From: Acidobacteriota bacterium | GTDB taxonomy: Bacteria > Acidobacteriota > Vicinamibacteria > Fen-336 | Direction of reading: 5' to 3' | NCBI GenBank assembly: GCA_011526565.1 | Contig: WYBL01000004.1 | Coordinates: 1 to 64,000 of the forward strand | Length of the DNA: 64,000 nucleotides | Shown here: in pieces, positions 19,270 to 27,159 of the stretch | Position numbering within the stretch: position 1 is the stretch's first letter | Layout: the number at the start of each line of letters is the position of its first letter | Program-made: the position numbers and the translations under genes | The notes under the pieces: model-generated | Databases searched by the model: none | Seen by the model: the letters and a program-made list of their open reading frames with translations, nothing else | Told to the model about the DNA's origin: nothing

Positions 19270-19443
19270 GCCGGACGGGGGTTCGGGGGCGGAGGAGCGT
19301 CTGTTTGGGACGGAGCCCCCGAGGGCCCGAGCGTCAGGCTCTGCCTGACGCGAGCCGCCGGACGGGGGTTCGGGGGCGGAGGAGCGTCTGTTTGGGACGG
19401 AGCCCCCGAGGGCCCGAGCGTCAGGCTCTGCCTGACGCGAGCC
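19270..19443 (+). repeat. Tandem 87-bp palindromic repeat, two copies
   Basis: Two identical 87-bp units start at 19270 and 19357, in the divergent gap between the EF-G-like gene and the PilM-like gene. Each unit has an outer stem (CGGGGGC with GCCCCCG). It also has a perfect 9-bp inner hairpin, GCGTCAGGC with GCCTGACGC around TCT. The 5' core CGGGGGCGGAGGAG recurs at 53923 and 54093, and GGGGGTTCGGGGGCG recurs inverted at 47237-47251. The pattern resembles REP-type extragenic palindromes. No coding potential is convincing across it. Confidence 0.85.
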
Positions 19444-19472
19444 GCCCGACCTGCGGAGGGTAAGATCGCCCC

Positions 19473-20303
19473 GTGATCGCCCTGCGCCGCGCCACCGTGC
19501 TCGCCGTGGACGCGGCCTCCGTGGTCGGCGGTCGCGCCGCGCGGTACCTGTGGGGCGGGCTCGGGGCCGCCGACGCCGTGCACGTTCGCTGCGCGCTGCC
19601 GGCCTCCTCCGAGCCGCTGAGCGCGGGCGACCAGGAGGCGCTGGCCGCCGCGCTGCGCGAGGCGGCCGCCCCGATCGTCCGCGGTGGCCGGCCGGTCGTC
19701 CTGCTGCCGGCGCACGTCGGTGCGTCGCTGGTGCTCGGGCGCGAGCGCGGGGTGGACCCTGCCGAGCACGCGCGCTTCCGGCTGGCGGCGTCGCTCGACG
19801 CGCCTCCCGGAGAACTGGCGTCGCGCGTGGCGCCGGCTCCCGGCGGGCGCTGGCTCGCCGTCGCGATGCGGCGCGACACGTTGGCCAGCTACCAGGCCGC
19901 CCTCGCGACCGCCGGGCTGGCCGGGGCCCCGGTCAGCTTCGCCCTGTTCGCCGCCCTCGCCGCGCTGCCCGCGCCGTCCGCGCCGCGCTGCGTCGACCTG
20001 CTGCTCGGGGACGCCGCTGGCACCCTGCTGGGCTGGAGCGCGGGCGCGCTCGCCAGCGTCCGCTGCCGGCTTCGCGACGGCGGGCCGGAGGAGTCCGCCC
20101 GCTGGCACGAGGAGATCCGCCGCACCGCCACGCTGCTCGGCGGCGAGCCGGGGGCGGTGCGCCTGCTGGGGCCTGGCGCCGTGCGGCTGGGCGCCGCCCT
20201 GGCTGCGCGCGGGCTCGACCTCGGCGTCGGCCTGCCGCGGCTGCGGGCCGACACCGCCGGCGTCGCGGGCGAAGAAATGCTGTGGCCGGGGGCGGTGGCG
20301 TGA
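19473..20303 (+). CDS. Degenerate PilM/GspL-like protein
   Basis: The 276-residue product starts from GTG 19473 and has no clear ATPase signature. It is rich in Ala/Arg/Leu with no membrane segment. The PilM-like call rests mostly on context: three small coupled genes follow with the architecture of PilN, PilO and PilP. The pattern VLAVDAASVV at the N terminus fits the first beta strand of an actin-like fold in which the phosphate loops have decayed. It overlaps the next gene by 4 bp. Other possibilities are a GspL cytoplasmic domain or an unrelated scaffold. Confidence 0.5.
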   Translation: MIALRRATVLAVDAASVVGGRAARYLWGGLGAADAVHVRCALPASSEPLSAGDQEALAAALREAAAPIVRGGRPVVLLPAHVGASLVLGRERGVDPAEHARFRLAASLDAPPGELASRVAPAPGGRWLAVAMRRDTLASYQAALATAGLAGAPVSFALFAALAALPAPSAPRCVDLLLGDAAGTLLGWSAGALASVRCRLRDGGPEESARWHEEIRRTATLLGGEPGAVRLLGPGAVRLGAALAARGLDLGVGLPRLRADTAGVAGEEMLWPGAVA

Positions 20304-20803
20304 GGCTGCCCGACTTCTCGTCGGCGCCGCGGGCGGATCGCACGCCGGCCCTGGCGGTGCTGGGGGCAGCCCTCGTGCTGGGCCTGGCCGCCGCCGACGC
20401 GTGGCTGGCCCGCACGCTCGAGACGCAGGCCGAGGCCGCCGTGGCCGCCCTGAACGCGGACCTCGCGACGCAGCGCGCCCGCACCGACCGCCTGAGCGCG
20501 GCCGCGCGCCGGGGCGCCGACGCCCCGGCCCTGGGGGCGCTCGCGGTGCCGGCCGCGCGGGTCCTCGAGCACGTCGCCTCGCGGCTGCCGGGCGACGTGC
20601 GGTTGACGGACTTCCACGTCGTCTACCGCGACGCGGTCCGCGTCCGGCTGACCGCCGAGGCGCGGACCCCGGAGGCCTGGGACCGCTTCCTGGCCGCGCT
20701 CGCAGCCTCGCCCCACCTGCGCGAGTTGAGGCCGGACGGGGAGCGCCGCGACGACGGCATGCGGGTCGCGTTGAACCTGGTGTGGCAGGAGGCCGAGCGG
20801 TGA
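20300..20803 (+). CDS. PilN-like single-pass membrane protein
   Basis: The 167-residue product begins with a short cytoplasmic stretch, one transmembrane segment at about residues 17-34, and a coiled-coil-like periplasmic region. A compact alpha/beta domain follows (LEHVASRLPGDVRLTDFHVV, then AWDRFLAALAASPHLRELRP). This is the layout of PilN/GspL-C, an inner-membrane platform protein of type IV pili and type II secretion. GTG 20300 overlaps the previous stop (GTGA). Confidence 0.6.
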   Translation: MRLPDFSSAPRADRTPALAVLGAALVLGLAAADAWLARTLETQAEAAVAALNADLATQRARTDRLSAAARRGADAPALGALAVPAARVLEHVASRLPGDVRLTDFHVVYRDAVRVRLTAEARTPEAWDRFLAALAASPHLRELRPDGERRDDGMRVALNLVWQEAER

Positions 20804-21312
20804 GCCGCGGTGCCCTCGCCCTGCTGCTGCTCGCCGCCGCCCTCGGCGTCCACGTGGGCGTGGCGCGCCCGGCGCGCGAGCGGGCGCTCACGATGGGGAA
20901 CGAAGAGGCGCGGCTGCACCGCGAGGTGCGCGGGCTGCGCCAGCGCGCGGCCGCCGCCTCGCGCGTGATGGTGCGGCTGGCCGCGGGACGCGAGCAGGTC
21001 GCGCAGGCTCCGCGGCTCGAGCCGGACGCGGCGCCGGCTGCGGTGCGGGCGGCGATCGTCGCCCGCCTCGGCGCGCTCGACGTCGACGACGTGAGGCTCG
21101 AGGTGCGGCCGGCCCGCGGCCAGTCCGTCGCGACCTTCGAGGTCGCCGGGCGCGCCGCCGACACCCGCGGGGCGCTGGCCGCGCTGGCCGCGCTGGGCGA
21201 CCCGGCGGAGGCGCGGGTGGCGACCGAGGTTTCCCTGCAGCCCGACGGCGCGGATCGCCGCTTCAGGGTCCGCGGCGTGCGGCTGCAGCCCGGCGATGGG
21301 GCCCGCCGGTGA
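20800..21312 (+). CDS. PilO/GspM-like membrane protein
   Basis: The 170-residue product starts from GTG 20800 (GTGA overlap). It has an N-terminal transmembrane helix (residues 4-20), a helical heptad-like stretch (about 28-60), then a ferredoxin-like fold candidate (VDDVRLEVRPARGQSVATFE). This matches PilO/GspM layout. No catalytic motif is seen. The assignment leans on order and topology more than sequence identity. Confidence 0.55.
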   Translation: MSRGALALLLLAAALGVHVGVARPARERALTMGNEEARLHREVRGLRQRAAAASRVMVRLAAGREQVAQAPRLEPDAAPAAVRAAIVARLGALDVDDVRLEVRPARGQSVATFEVAGRAADTRGALAALAALGDPAEARVATEVSLQPDGADRRFRVRGVRLQPGDGARR

Positions 21313-21770
21313 GGCGGCTGGCACTCGTCGCGGTGTCGCTGCTGGCCGCGGCCACGGCGTGGTGGGCGGCGCGGCCGGCCGGCCCGATCGGGCCCGAGCC
21401 CCGGGCGACGCGCCCGCCCGAGCGCAGTGCCGCGCCCCCGAGCCCGGCGAACGAGCCGCGCCTGGCCCGCGATCCGTTCGCGTTCGCGGACGCCGCGCGG
21501 GTGGTCGAGGAAAGGGCCGTCGAGCCGCCCGAGCATCCCGCGCCCCTGCTGCTGCTGCCGCCGCCGCCTCCTCCTCCGCCGCTGCGGCTGGCCGGCCTGG
21601 TCGAACGCGGCGGCCGGCTTCAGGCGGTGCTGGCGCGCGACGGCGAGGTGGCGCTGGCGGCGGTGGGCGAGGCCGCGTTCGGCTTCACCGTGGTCGAACT
21701 CGACCCGGTGGGCGGAGTGCTGCTGCGCGACGCCAGCGGCGAAACGCTGAAGCTGCGAGCGGAGCGCTGA
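21309..21770 (+). CDS. PilP/GspC-like periplasmic domain protein
   Basis: The 153-residue product starts from GTG 21309. It has an N-terminal signal or anchor, a long proline-rich linker (including eight consecutive prolines near residue 85), and a C-terminal beta domain (LRLAGLVERGGRLQAVLARD, then EAAFGFTVVELDPVGGVLLR). That is the homology-region fold of PilP/GspC, which contacts the secretin. No secretin, ATPase or pilin gene is nearby. Confidence 0.6.
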   Translation: MRRLALVAVSLLAAATAWWAARPAGPIGPEPRATRPPERSAAPPSPANEPRLARDPFAFADAARVVEERAVEPPEHPAPLLLLPPPPPPPPLRLAGLVERGGRLQAVLARDGEVALAAVGEAAFGFTVVELDPVGGVLLRDASGETLKLRAER

Positions 21771-21783
21771 AGCCGGGCCTTCG

Positions 21784-21813
21784 TTGCTTCTGCCCGGCGG
21801 GCGGTGATAGATT
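21784..21813 (+). promoter_or_regulatory. Candidate sigma-70-type promoter for the pseudokinase gene
   Basis: TTGCTT (21784-21789) and TAGATT (21808-21813) are 18 bp apart, with the ATG 45 bp downstream. The region is markedly more A+T-rich than its surroundings. A 7-bp GCCGGGC/GCCCGGC inverted repeat just before could end the pilMNOP-like transcript. No direct evidence of use. Confidence 0.4.
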
Positions 21814-21858
21814 GCCGCGTTCGTCACAATTCTTTTCAAATTCGAGGGTGGCGCGCTG

Positions 21859-23817
21859 ATGACCAGGAAGGAAAAGTTCGGGAAGTTCGTCCTTCTGGAG
21901 GAGACCGAGAAGACTGGTCTCGGCGCCGAGTACCGCGCCGCCAAGCTCTCCGCGACGGGGCTCGAGAAGATCGTCACCCTGTTCCGCTTCGCGCCCGCGA
22001 TCACGGCCAATGTCGACGCGGCGCGGCTGCTGATGGACCAGGCCAAGGCCGCGGCCCAGTTCCAGAACCCGAACGTCGTCAAGGTGCTGGGCATCGGCAA
22101 GGTCGAGTCCAGCTACTACGTCTCCTCCGAGTTCGTGGAGGCCAAGAGCCTGCGCGCGATCCTGCGGCGCGCGAAGCAGGACGGCTTCCCGTTCTCGGTC
22201 GACCACGCGCTGCTGGTGGCGAGCAAGGTGTGCGCCGCCCTCGAGTACGCCCACGGCCGCCGCGCCGAAGACGGCTCGCGCATGGTGCACGGGCTGATGG
22301 CGCCGGAGCACGTGCTGGTCAGCTACGAAGGCGAGGTGCGCAGCCGCGGCTTCGGGCTGTGGCCCGCGCAACTCCGCGAGTTCGGCCTGCTCGGGCCGGA
22401 CGAGAGCGCGGCGCTGTCGCCGGAGCAGGCGGCCGGCGGCAAGGCCGACGCCCGCTCCGACGTGTTCGCGGTGGGCGCCCTGCTCTTCGAGGCGCTGACC
22501 GGGCAGCACCCGTTCGCGAACGGCCGCACGGAGGACTTCGCGGGCCTGCTGGCCGCCGCCCGCCTCGCCAACCCGACCACCGAGGACGACCGCATCCCGG
22601 CCCCGATCGCCGAGATCCTCGGCAAGTCGCTGGCGCCGGCCGCCGCGCGCTACGCCGACATGGCGGAGATGCGCAAGGCGATCGACACCCTGCTGTTCAC
22701 CGGCGACTTCACGCCGACCACCTTCAACCTCGCCTTCTTCATGCACTCGCTGTTCCGCGAGGACATCGACCGCGAGTCGCGCGCGCTGAAGGAGGAACGC
22801 GAGTACGGCTACGCCGAGTACCTGGTGGAGGACAAGCCCGCGGCCCCGGTGGTCGTGCCGGCCCCGTCGGCGCCCGAGCCGGCGAGAGCCCACGCGCCCG
22901 AGCCCGCTCCCGTCCATCACACCCCGGCTTCGCCGGCCCCGTCGCAGCCGGCCATCGCGATCCCCGGCGGCGCCCAGCCGGCCGGCAAGAGCTCGATGCC
23001 GATGATCGTCGGCGGCCTGGCGGCGGTCGTGGTGATCGCCGTCGGCGCCTGGTTCATGCTCGGCCGCTCGACGCCGGAGGCCGCCGCCCCGGCGCCGACC
23101 ACGCTGTCGCCCGAAGCGGCGGCCGCCGTGCGCAAGGTGCAGGAGCTCGAGCAGAAGCTGGCCGCGCTCGAGGCCGAGAAGCAGGCCGAGGAACAGAAGG
23201 CCGCCGAGGAGGCCGAGAAGAAGCTGAAGGCCCAGGCCGCCGCCAAGGGCCAGCAGGTCGACCCCGCCGCCCTGGCCAGGGCCCAGGAGGAGGCCCGAAA
23301 GAAGGCTGCCGCCGAGGCCGAGGCCCGCCAGCAGGCCGAACTGCAACGGCTCGCCGAGGAGAAGAAGGCCGAGGAGGCCCGTCTCGCCGAAGAGAAGCGT
23401 CGCGCGGACGAGGCCGCGAAGGCGGCGGCCGCGGCCACCCCGCCGCCCACGACCGTCGCCGCCGCGCCGGTGACGCAGGCGCCTGCGCCGGCGGCACCTG
23501 CCCCGCTCAAGCCGGGCACGCTGGTCAACCTCAGCGACCCGGGCGTGATCGAACCGATCGTGGAACGCAGCCCGGCCCTCCACTACCCGCCGATCGCGCT
23601 GCGCCAGCGGGTCGACGGTGCGATCGAGCTCAACGTGCTGGTCGACGAGAAAGGCAACGTCGCCGACGTCAAGGTGCTCCAGGACGCCGGCGGGAAGTCG
23701 GGTCTCACGGAAGCCGCGATCGAGAACGTGAAGCGGCGCAAGTACCGGCCCGCGACCAAGGACGGCGTCCCCGTCAAGGTCTGGCTGCCGGTGCGGGTGG
23801 TGTTCAAGCTGCCGTAA
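21859..23817 (+). CDS. Pseudokinase-TonB fusion membrane protein
   Basis: The product has 652 residues. Residues about 8-275 have a serine/threonine kinase fold but lack catalytic residues: the VAIK lysine is Phe42 (VTLF), the HRD loop reads HGLMAPEHV, and DFG reads RGFG. A proline-rich linker leads to a transmembrane helix at about 382-402, then an Ala/Glu/Lys coiled coil at about 417-525. A TonB C-terminal domain follows at about 560-652 (LHYPPIALRQRVDGAIELNV, then NVKRRKYRPA). This is a cytoplasmic pseudokinase joined through the inner membrane to a periplasmic TonB-like end. ygfK starts only 12 bp downstream. Confidence 0.85.
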   Translation: MTRKEKFGKFVLLEETEKTGLGAEYRAAKLSATGLEKIVTLFRFAPAITANVDAARLLMDQAKAAAQFQNPNVVKVLGIGKVESSYYVSSEFVEAKSLRAILRRAKQDGFPFSVDHALLVASKVCAALEYAHGRRAEDGSRMVHGLMAPEHVLVSYEGEVRSRGFGLWPAQLREFGLLGPDESAALSPEQAAGGKADARSDVFAVGALLFEALTGQHPFANGRTEDFAGLLAAARLANPTTEDDRIPAPIAEILGKSLAPAAARYADMAEMRKAIDTLLFTGDFTPTTFNLAFFMHSLFREDIDRESRALKEEREYGYAEYLVEDKPAAPVVVPAPSAPEPARAHAPEPAPVHHTPASPAPSQPAIAIPGGAQPAGKSSMPMIVGGLAAVVVIAVGAWFMLGRSTPEAAAPAPTTLSPEAAAAVRKVQELEQKLAALEAEKQAEEQKAAEEAEKKLKAQAAAKGQQVDPAALARAQEEARKKAAAEAEARQQAELQRLAEEKKAEEARLAEEKRRADEAAKAAAAATPPPTTVAAAPVTQAPAPAAPAPLKPGTLVNLSDPGVIEPIVERSPALHYPPIALRQRVDGAIELNVLVDEKGNVADVKVLQDAGGKSGLTEAAIENVKRRKYRPATKDGVPVKVWLPVRVVFKLP

Positions 23818-23829
23818 CCCCGGCCAGGC

Positions 23830-25884
23830 ATGGCCCACCTGCGACCGTATCCCTTCGCCGCCCTGGTCCGCCGCGCGCTGCGCGAGCTGGGCCGGGGCGG
23901 TGACGTCTTCGACCTGCCGCGCGCGGCCCTCTACCGTCCCGCCCCGGGGCTCGACCTCTCCGTCGCGTTCCACGGCCATCGCGCGGCGACCCCGCTGGGT
24001 CCCGCCGCCGGGCCGCAGTCGCAGATGGCGCAGAACCTCGCGCTGTGCTGGCTGACCGGCTCCCGCATCTTCGAGCTGAAGACCGTGCAGGTGAAGGACG
24101 ACCTGCAGATCCCGCGGCCGTGCATCGACATGGCGACCGTCGGCTACAACGTCGAGTGGAGCCAGGAACTGCGGCTCCCGGAGTCGCTCGCCGAGTACGT
24201 CAAGGGCCGGATGCTGATCGAGGTGATGCGCGAGCGCCTCGGGCTCGAGCCCGAGACGGACCCGCTGATCTTCGACCTGAGCGTCGGCTACGACCTCGCG
24301 GGCCTGCGCAGCGAGCCGGTGCAGGGCTTCCTGCGCGGCATGCGCGACCCGACCCGGCTGGTCGACGCGCTGCGGCGCGAGATCCCCGCCGAGTGGGCGC
24401 GCTACCGCGACCTCGACTTCCCGGCCGCGATCTCCGACACCGTCACCCTCAGCACCTTCCACGGCTGCCCGCCCGACGAGATCGGCCGGATGATCCTGTT
24501 CCTGCTCGAGCAGGGCTTCCACGCGGTCGTCAAGCTGAACCCGATGCTGCTCGGGCCCGCGCGCACCCGCGAGCTGCTCCACGACGTCATGGGTTACGCG
24601 GACCTGCGCGTGCCCGACACGGCGTTCGAGCGCGACACGCGCTGGGAGCAGATGGCCGGCTTCGTCGATCGCCTCGGTCGCCGGGCGGCCGAGCTGGGCC
24701 GCGGCTTCGGCGTCAAGTTCTCGAACACGCTGATCGTCGAGAACCACCGCTCGTTCTTCCCGGCCTCCGAGAAGGAGATGTACCTCTCGGGCCCTCCGCT
24801 GTTCGTGCTCGCCACGAACCTCGTGCAGCGCTTCCGGGCGGAGTTCGGCGCCCGCTTCCCGATCTCGTACTCGGCGGGCATCGACCGCGGCAACTTCGCG
24901 GACGCCGTGGCGCTCGGCCTGGTGCCCGTCACGGTCTGCTCGGACCTGCTGAAGCCGCGCGGCTACGCCCGGGCCACGGGCTACCTGGAGGCGCTCGCGG
25001 AGCGGATGCGCGCCGTTGGCGCGACGCACGTCGGCGACTTCGTGATTCGCGCGTTCGGCCACGGCGCCGAAGCGCTCGACCGCGTGCCCGGGCTCGAGCC
25101 GGCCGAGCGCGAGCGGGCGCTGGCCGCGCTGGCGAGCGGGGGCGACCTGCGCGCCGCCGTGGGCGAGGCGGCCCACGGCGCCTGGCGGGACCAGGCGGCG
25201 CTGCTCAACACCGACGACTACGTCCCGCGCGCGACCCGCGACCCGCGCTACGCCGCCGCGGCGCACGCGAAGCCGCCGAGAAAGCTCGGCTCGCCGCTCG
25301 CGCTGTTCGACTGCGTCACCTGTCACAAGTGCGTGCCGGTGTGTCCCAACGACGCCAACTTCGCGTTCGTGCTGCCGAAGCTGGAGCAGCCGATCGTCAA
25401 GCTCCGCGCCCGCGCGGGCGGCGGGTTCGAGGCCCGCGAGGAGGGCCGCCTCGCGATCGCGCGCAAGGCGCAGTACGCCAACTTCGCGGACTTCTGCAAC
25501 GAGTGCGGCAACTGCGACGTGTTCTGCCCGGAGGACGGCGGGCCGTACCTCGTCAAGCCCCGCTTCTTCGGCGCGGTGGCCGACTGGCGCGCCCAGCAGG
25601 CGCTCGACGGCTTCGCGCTCGACCCCGCGAGCGGCACCCTGCACGGCCGCGTCTCCGGCCGCGAGTACGCGCTCGCCCCCGCGGGGGAACGCGAGCGCTA
25701 CTCGGGCCGCGGCTTCTCCCTGCTGCTCGATCCCGCCGACCCCGCGGCCGACCCGCGCGGCGAGGCTGCCGTCGAGGTCGACCTCGCGCCGTATCACATC
25801 CTGCGCTGGATTCGGGCCGGGGTGTACGCTTCCGGGCAGGCCAACTACCTGACGGAACTGGCCGAGGTCGGAGGGCGGGGATGA
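23830..25884 (+). CDS. ygfK: YgfK-like iron-sulfur reductase lacking the flavin/NAD domain
   Basis: The 684-residue product matches YgfK in its dihydroorotate-dehydrogenase-like barrel: GPAAGPQSQMAQNLALCWLT, FELKTVQV, TLSTFHGCPPDEI, VKLNPMLLGPARTRE and TDLLKPRGYA-type stretches. It also matches in the C-terminal ferredoxin part, with CVTCHKCVPVCP (about residues 496-507) and CNECGNCDVFCPEDGGPYL (about 556-575). E. coli YgfK is about 1030 residues and has a GltD-like FAD/NAD(P)H module between these parts; it is absent here. YgfK is one of the genes needed for anaerobic uric acid breakdown. The stop overlaps the next start (ATGA). Confidence 0.88.
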   Translation: MAHLRPYPFAALVRRALRELGRGGDVFDLPRAALYRPAPGLDLSVAFHGHRAATPLGPAAGPQSQMAQNLALCWLTGSRIFELKTVQVKDDLQIPRPCIDMATVGYNVEWSQELRLPESLAEYVKGRMLIEVMRERLGLEPETDPLIFDLSVGYDLAGLRSEPVQGFLRGMRDPTRLVDALRREIPAEWARYRDLDFPAAISDTVTLSTFHGCPPDEIGRMILFLLEQGFHAVVKLNPMLLGPARTRELLHDVMGYADLRVPDTAFERDTRWEQMAGFVDRLGRRAAELGRGFGVKFSNTLIVENHRSFFPASEKEMYLSGPPLFVLATNLVQRFRAEFGARFPISYSAGIDRGNFADAVALGLVPVTVCSDLLKPRGYARATGYLEALAERMRAVGATHVGDFVIRAFGHGAEALDRVPGLEPAERERALAALASGGDLRAAVGEAAHGAWRDQAALLNTDDYVPRATRDPRYAAAAHAKPPRKLGSPLALFDCVTCHKCVPVCPNDANFAFVLPKLEQPIVKLRARAGGGFEAREEGRLAIARKAQYANFADFCNECGNCDVFCPEDGGPYLVKPRFFGAVADWRAQQALDGFALDPASGTLHGRVSGREYALAPAGERERYSGRGFSLLLDPADPAADPRGEAAVEVDLAPYHILRWIRAGVYASGQANYLTELAEVGGRG

Positions 25885-27113
25885 AACAGGACCGGCTGGC
25901 GATCCGGGGCGCGCGACTCGTGGAGCGTCTCTTCGAGCTGGCGAAGATCGGCGCGATCGAAGGCGGCGGCTGCTGCCGCCTGGCGCTGACCGACGAGGAT
26001 CGACAGGGGCGCGACCTCGTGGTGTCGTGGATGAAGGCGCTCGGCCTCGCCGTCACCGTCGACCGCATCGGCAACGTCGTCGGCGTGCGCGCGGGGCGCA
26101 CCGCGGGGCCGCCGGTGATGGTCGGCTCCCACATCGACACCGTGCGCACCGGTGGCCGCTACGACGGCAACCTCGGCGTGCTGGCCGGACTCGAGGTCGT
26201 GGAGACGCTGAACGAGGCGGACTTCGTCACGGAGAAGCCGCTGGCCGTGGCCTTCTTCACCAACGAGGAGGGCGCCCGCTTCGCGCCCGACATGATGGGC
26301 AGCGCCGTGCACCAGGGCGCGCTGGCGCTGGACGCGGCGCTGGCGGCGGTCGGCATCGACGGCGAGAGCGTCGGCGCCTGCCTCGAGCGGATCGGCTACG
26401 CCGGCCCCGAGCCCGTCGGCACGATGCGCGCCGCGGCCTACGTCGAGCTGCACATCGAGCAGGGACCGGTGCTCGAGCGCGAAGGAGTCCAGATCGGCGC
26501 GGTGACCGGCGTGCAGGGCATCTCGTGGACGGAGCTGACCGTGAAGGGCGTCTCCTGCCACGCGGGCACGACCCCGATGTCGATGCGCCACGACGCGGGC
26601 TACGCGGCCGCCGAGATCGCCTGCTTCGTGCGACGGCTGGCGCACAGGATCGGCGGCGCCCAGGTGGGCACCGTGGGCTTCCTCGAGCTGGCCCCGAACC
26701 TCGTCAACGTCGTCGCCAACCGCGCGCGGCTGACGGTAGACCTGCGCCACACCGCCGACGGCGTGCTGCGGCTGGCCGAGCGCGAGACGGCCGCGTTCCT
26801 CGACGAGCTGGCCGCTCGCGAGGGCGTCGAGATCGAGCGCCGCTCGCTGGCCCGCTTCGCGCCGGTCGACTTCGCGGCGGAGATGATCGCGATGGTCGAG
26901 GAGGAGGCGCGGGCGCTGGGACTGTCCACGATGCGCATGCCCTCGGGCGCGGGCCACGACGCGCAGATGTTCGCGCCTCACTGCCCGACCGGGATGATCT
27001 TCGTCCCCAGCCACAAGGGGCTCAGCCACAACGTCGCGGAGTACACGGCCCCGGAGCAGCTCGAGGCCGGGGCCAACGTCCTGTTGAACGTCGTCCGCCG
27101 CCTGGCCGGATAG
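25881..27113 (+). CDS. M20-family amidohydrolase (N-carbamoyl-amino-acid hydrolase / allantoate amidohydrolase type)
   Basis: The 410-residue product is of the AllC/HyuC/AmaB group. Dinuclear metal ligands are visible: GSHIDTV, GGRYDGNLGV, NEEGARFAP, ELHIEQGPVLE and GLSHNVAEYT. The lid/dimerisation segment VKGVSCHAGTTPMSMRHDAG fits substrate binding at the dimer interface. It likely removes a carbamoyl or ureido group from an N-carbamoyl amino acid or allantoate-like compound, releasing NH3 and CO2. Exact substrate unknown. ATG 25881 overlaps the ygfK stop. Confidence 0.85.
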   Translation: MKQDRLAIRGARLVERLFELAKIGAIEGGGCCRLALTDEDRQGRDLVVSWMKALGLAVTVDRIGNVVGVRAGRTAGPPVMVGSHIDTVRTGGRYDGNLGVLAGLEVVETLNEADFVTEKPLAVAFFTNEEGARFAPDMMGSAVHQGALALDAALAAVGIDGESVGACLERIGYAGPEPVGTMRAAAYVELHIEQGPVLEREGVQIGAVTGVQGISWTELTVKGVSCHAGTTPMSMRHDAGYAAAEIACFVRRLAHRIGGAQVGTVGFLELAPNLVNVVANRARLTVDLRHTADGVLRLAERETAAFLDELAAREGVEIERRSLARFAPVDFAAEMIAMVEEEARALGLSTMRMPSGAGHDAQMFAPHCPTGMIFVPSHKGLSHNVAEYTAPEQLEAGANVLLNVVRRLAG

Positions 27114-27159
27114 ACCACGCCCGAGCGTCGCGGGCGCAGAACTTGCACGCGTGCCCCGT

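Noticed and set aside
19270..19443. CRISPR array
   Set aside because: Only two direct copies, with no spacers between them and no cas genes; the units are palindromic repeats.
19230..22100. A 956-codon minus-strand open frame across the pilus-like genes
   Set aside because: Composition is Arg/Pro/Ala-rich with no domain. The + strand genes there have coherent topology and coupled starts and stops.
21685..25797. A 1370-codon minus-strand frame opposite the pseudokinase and ygfK
   Set aside because: Repetitive charged residues and no motif; it is the antisense of two well-supported genes.
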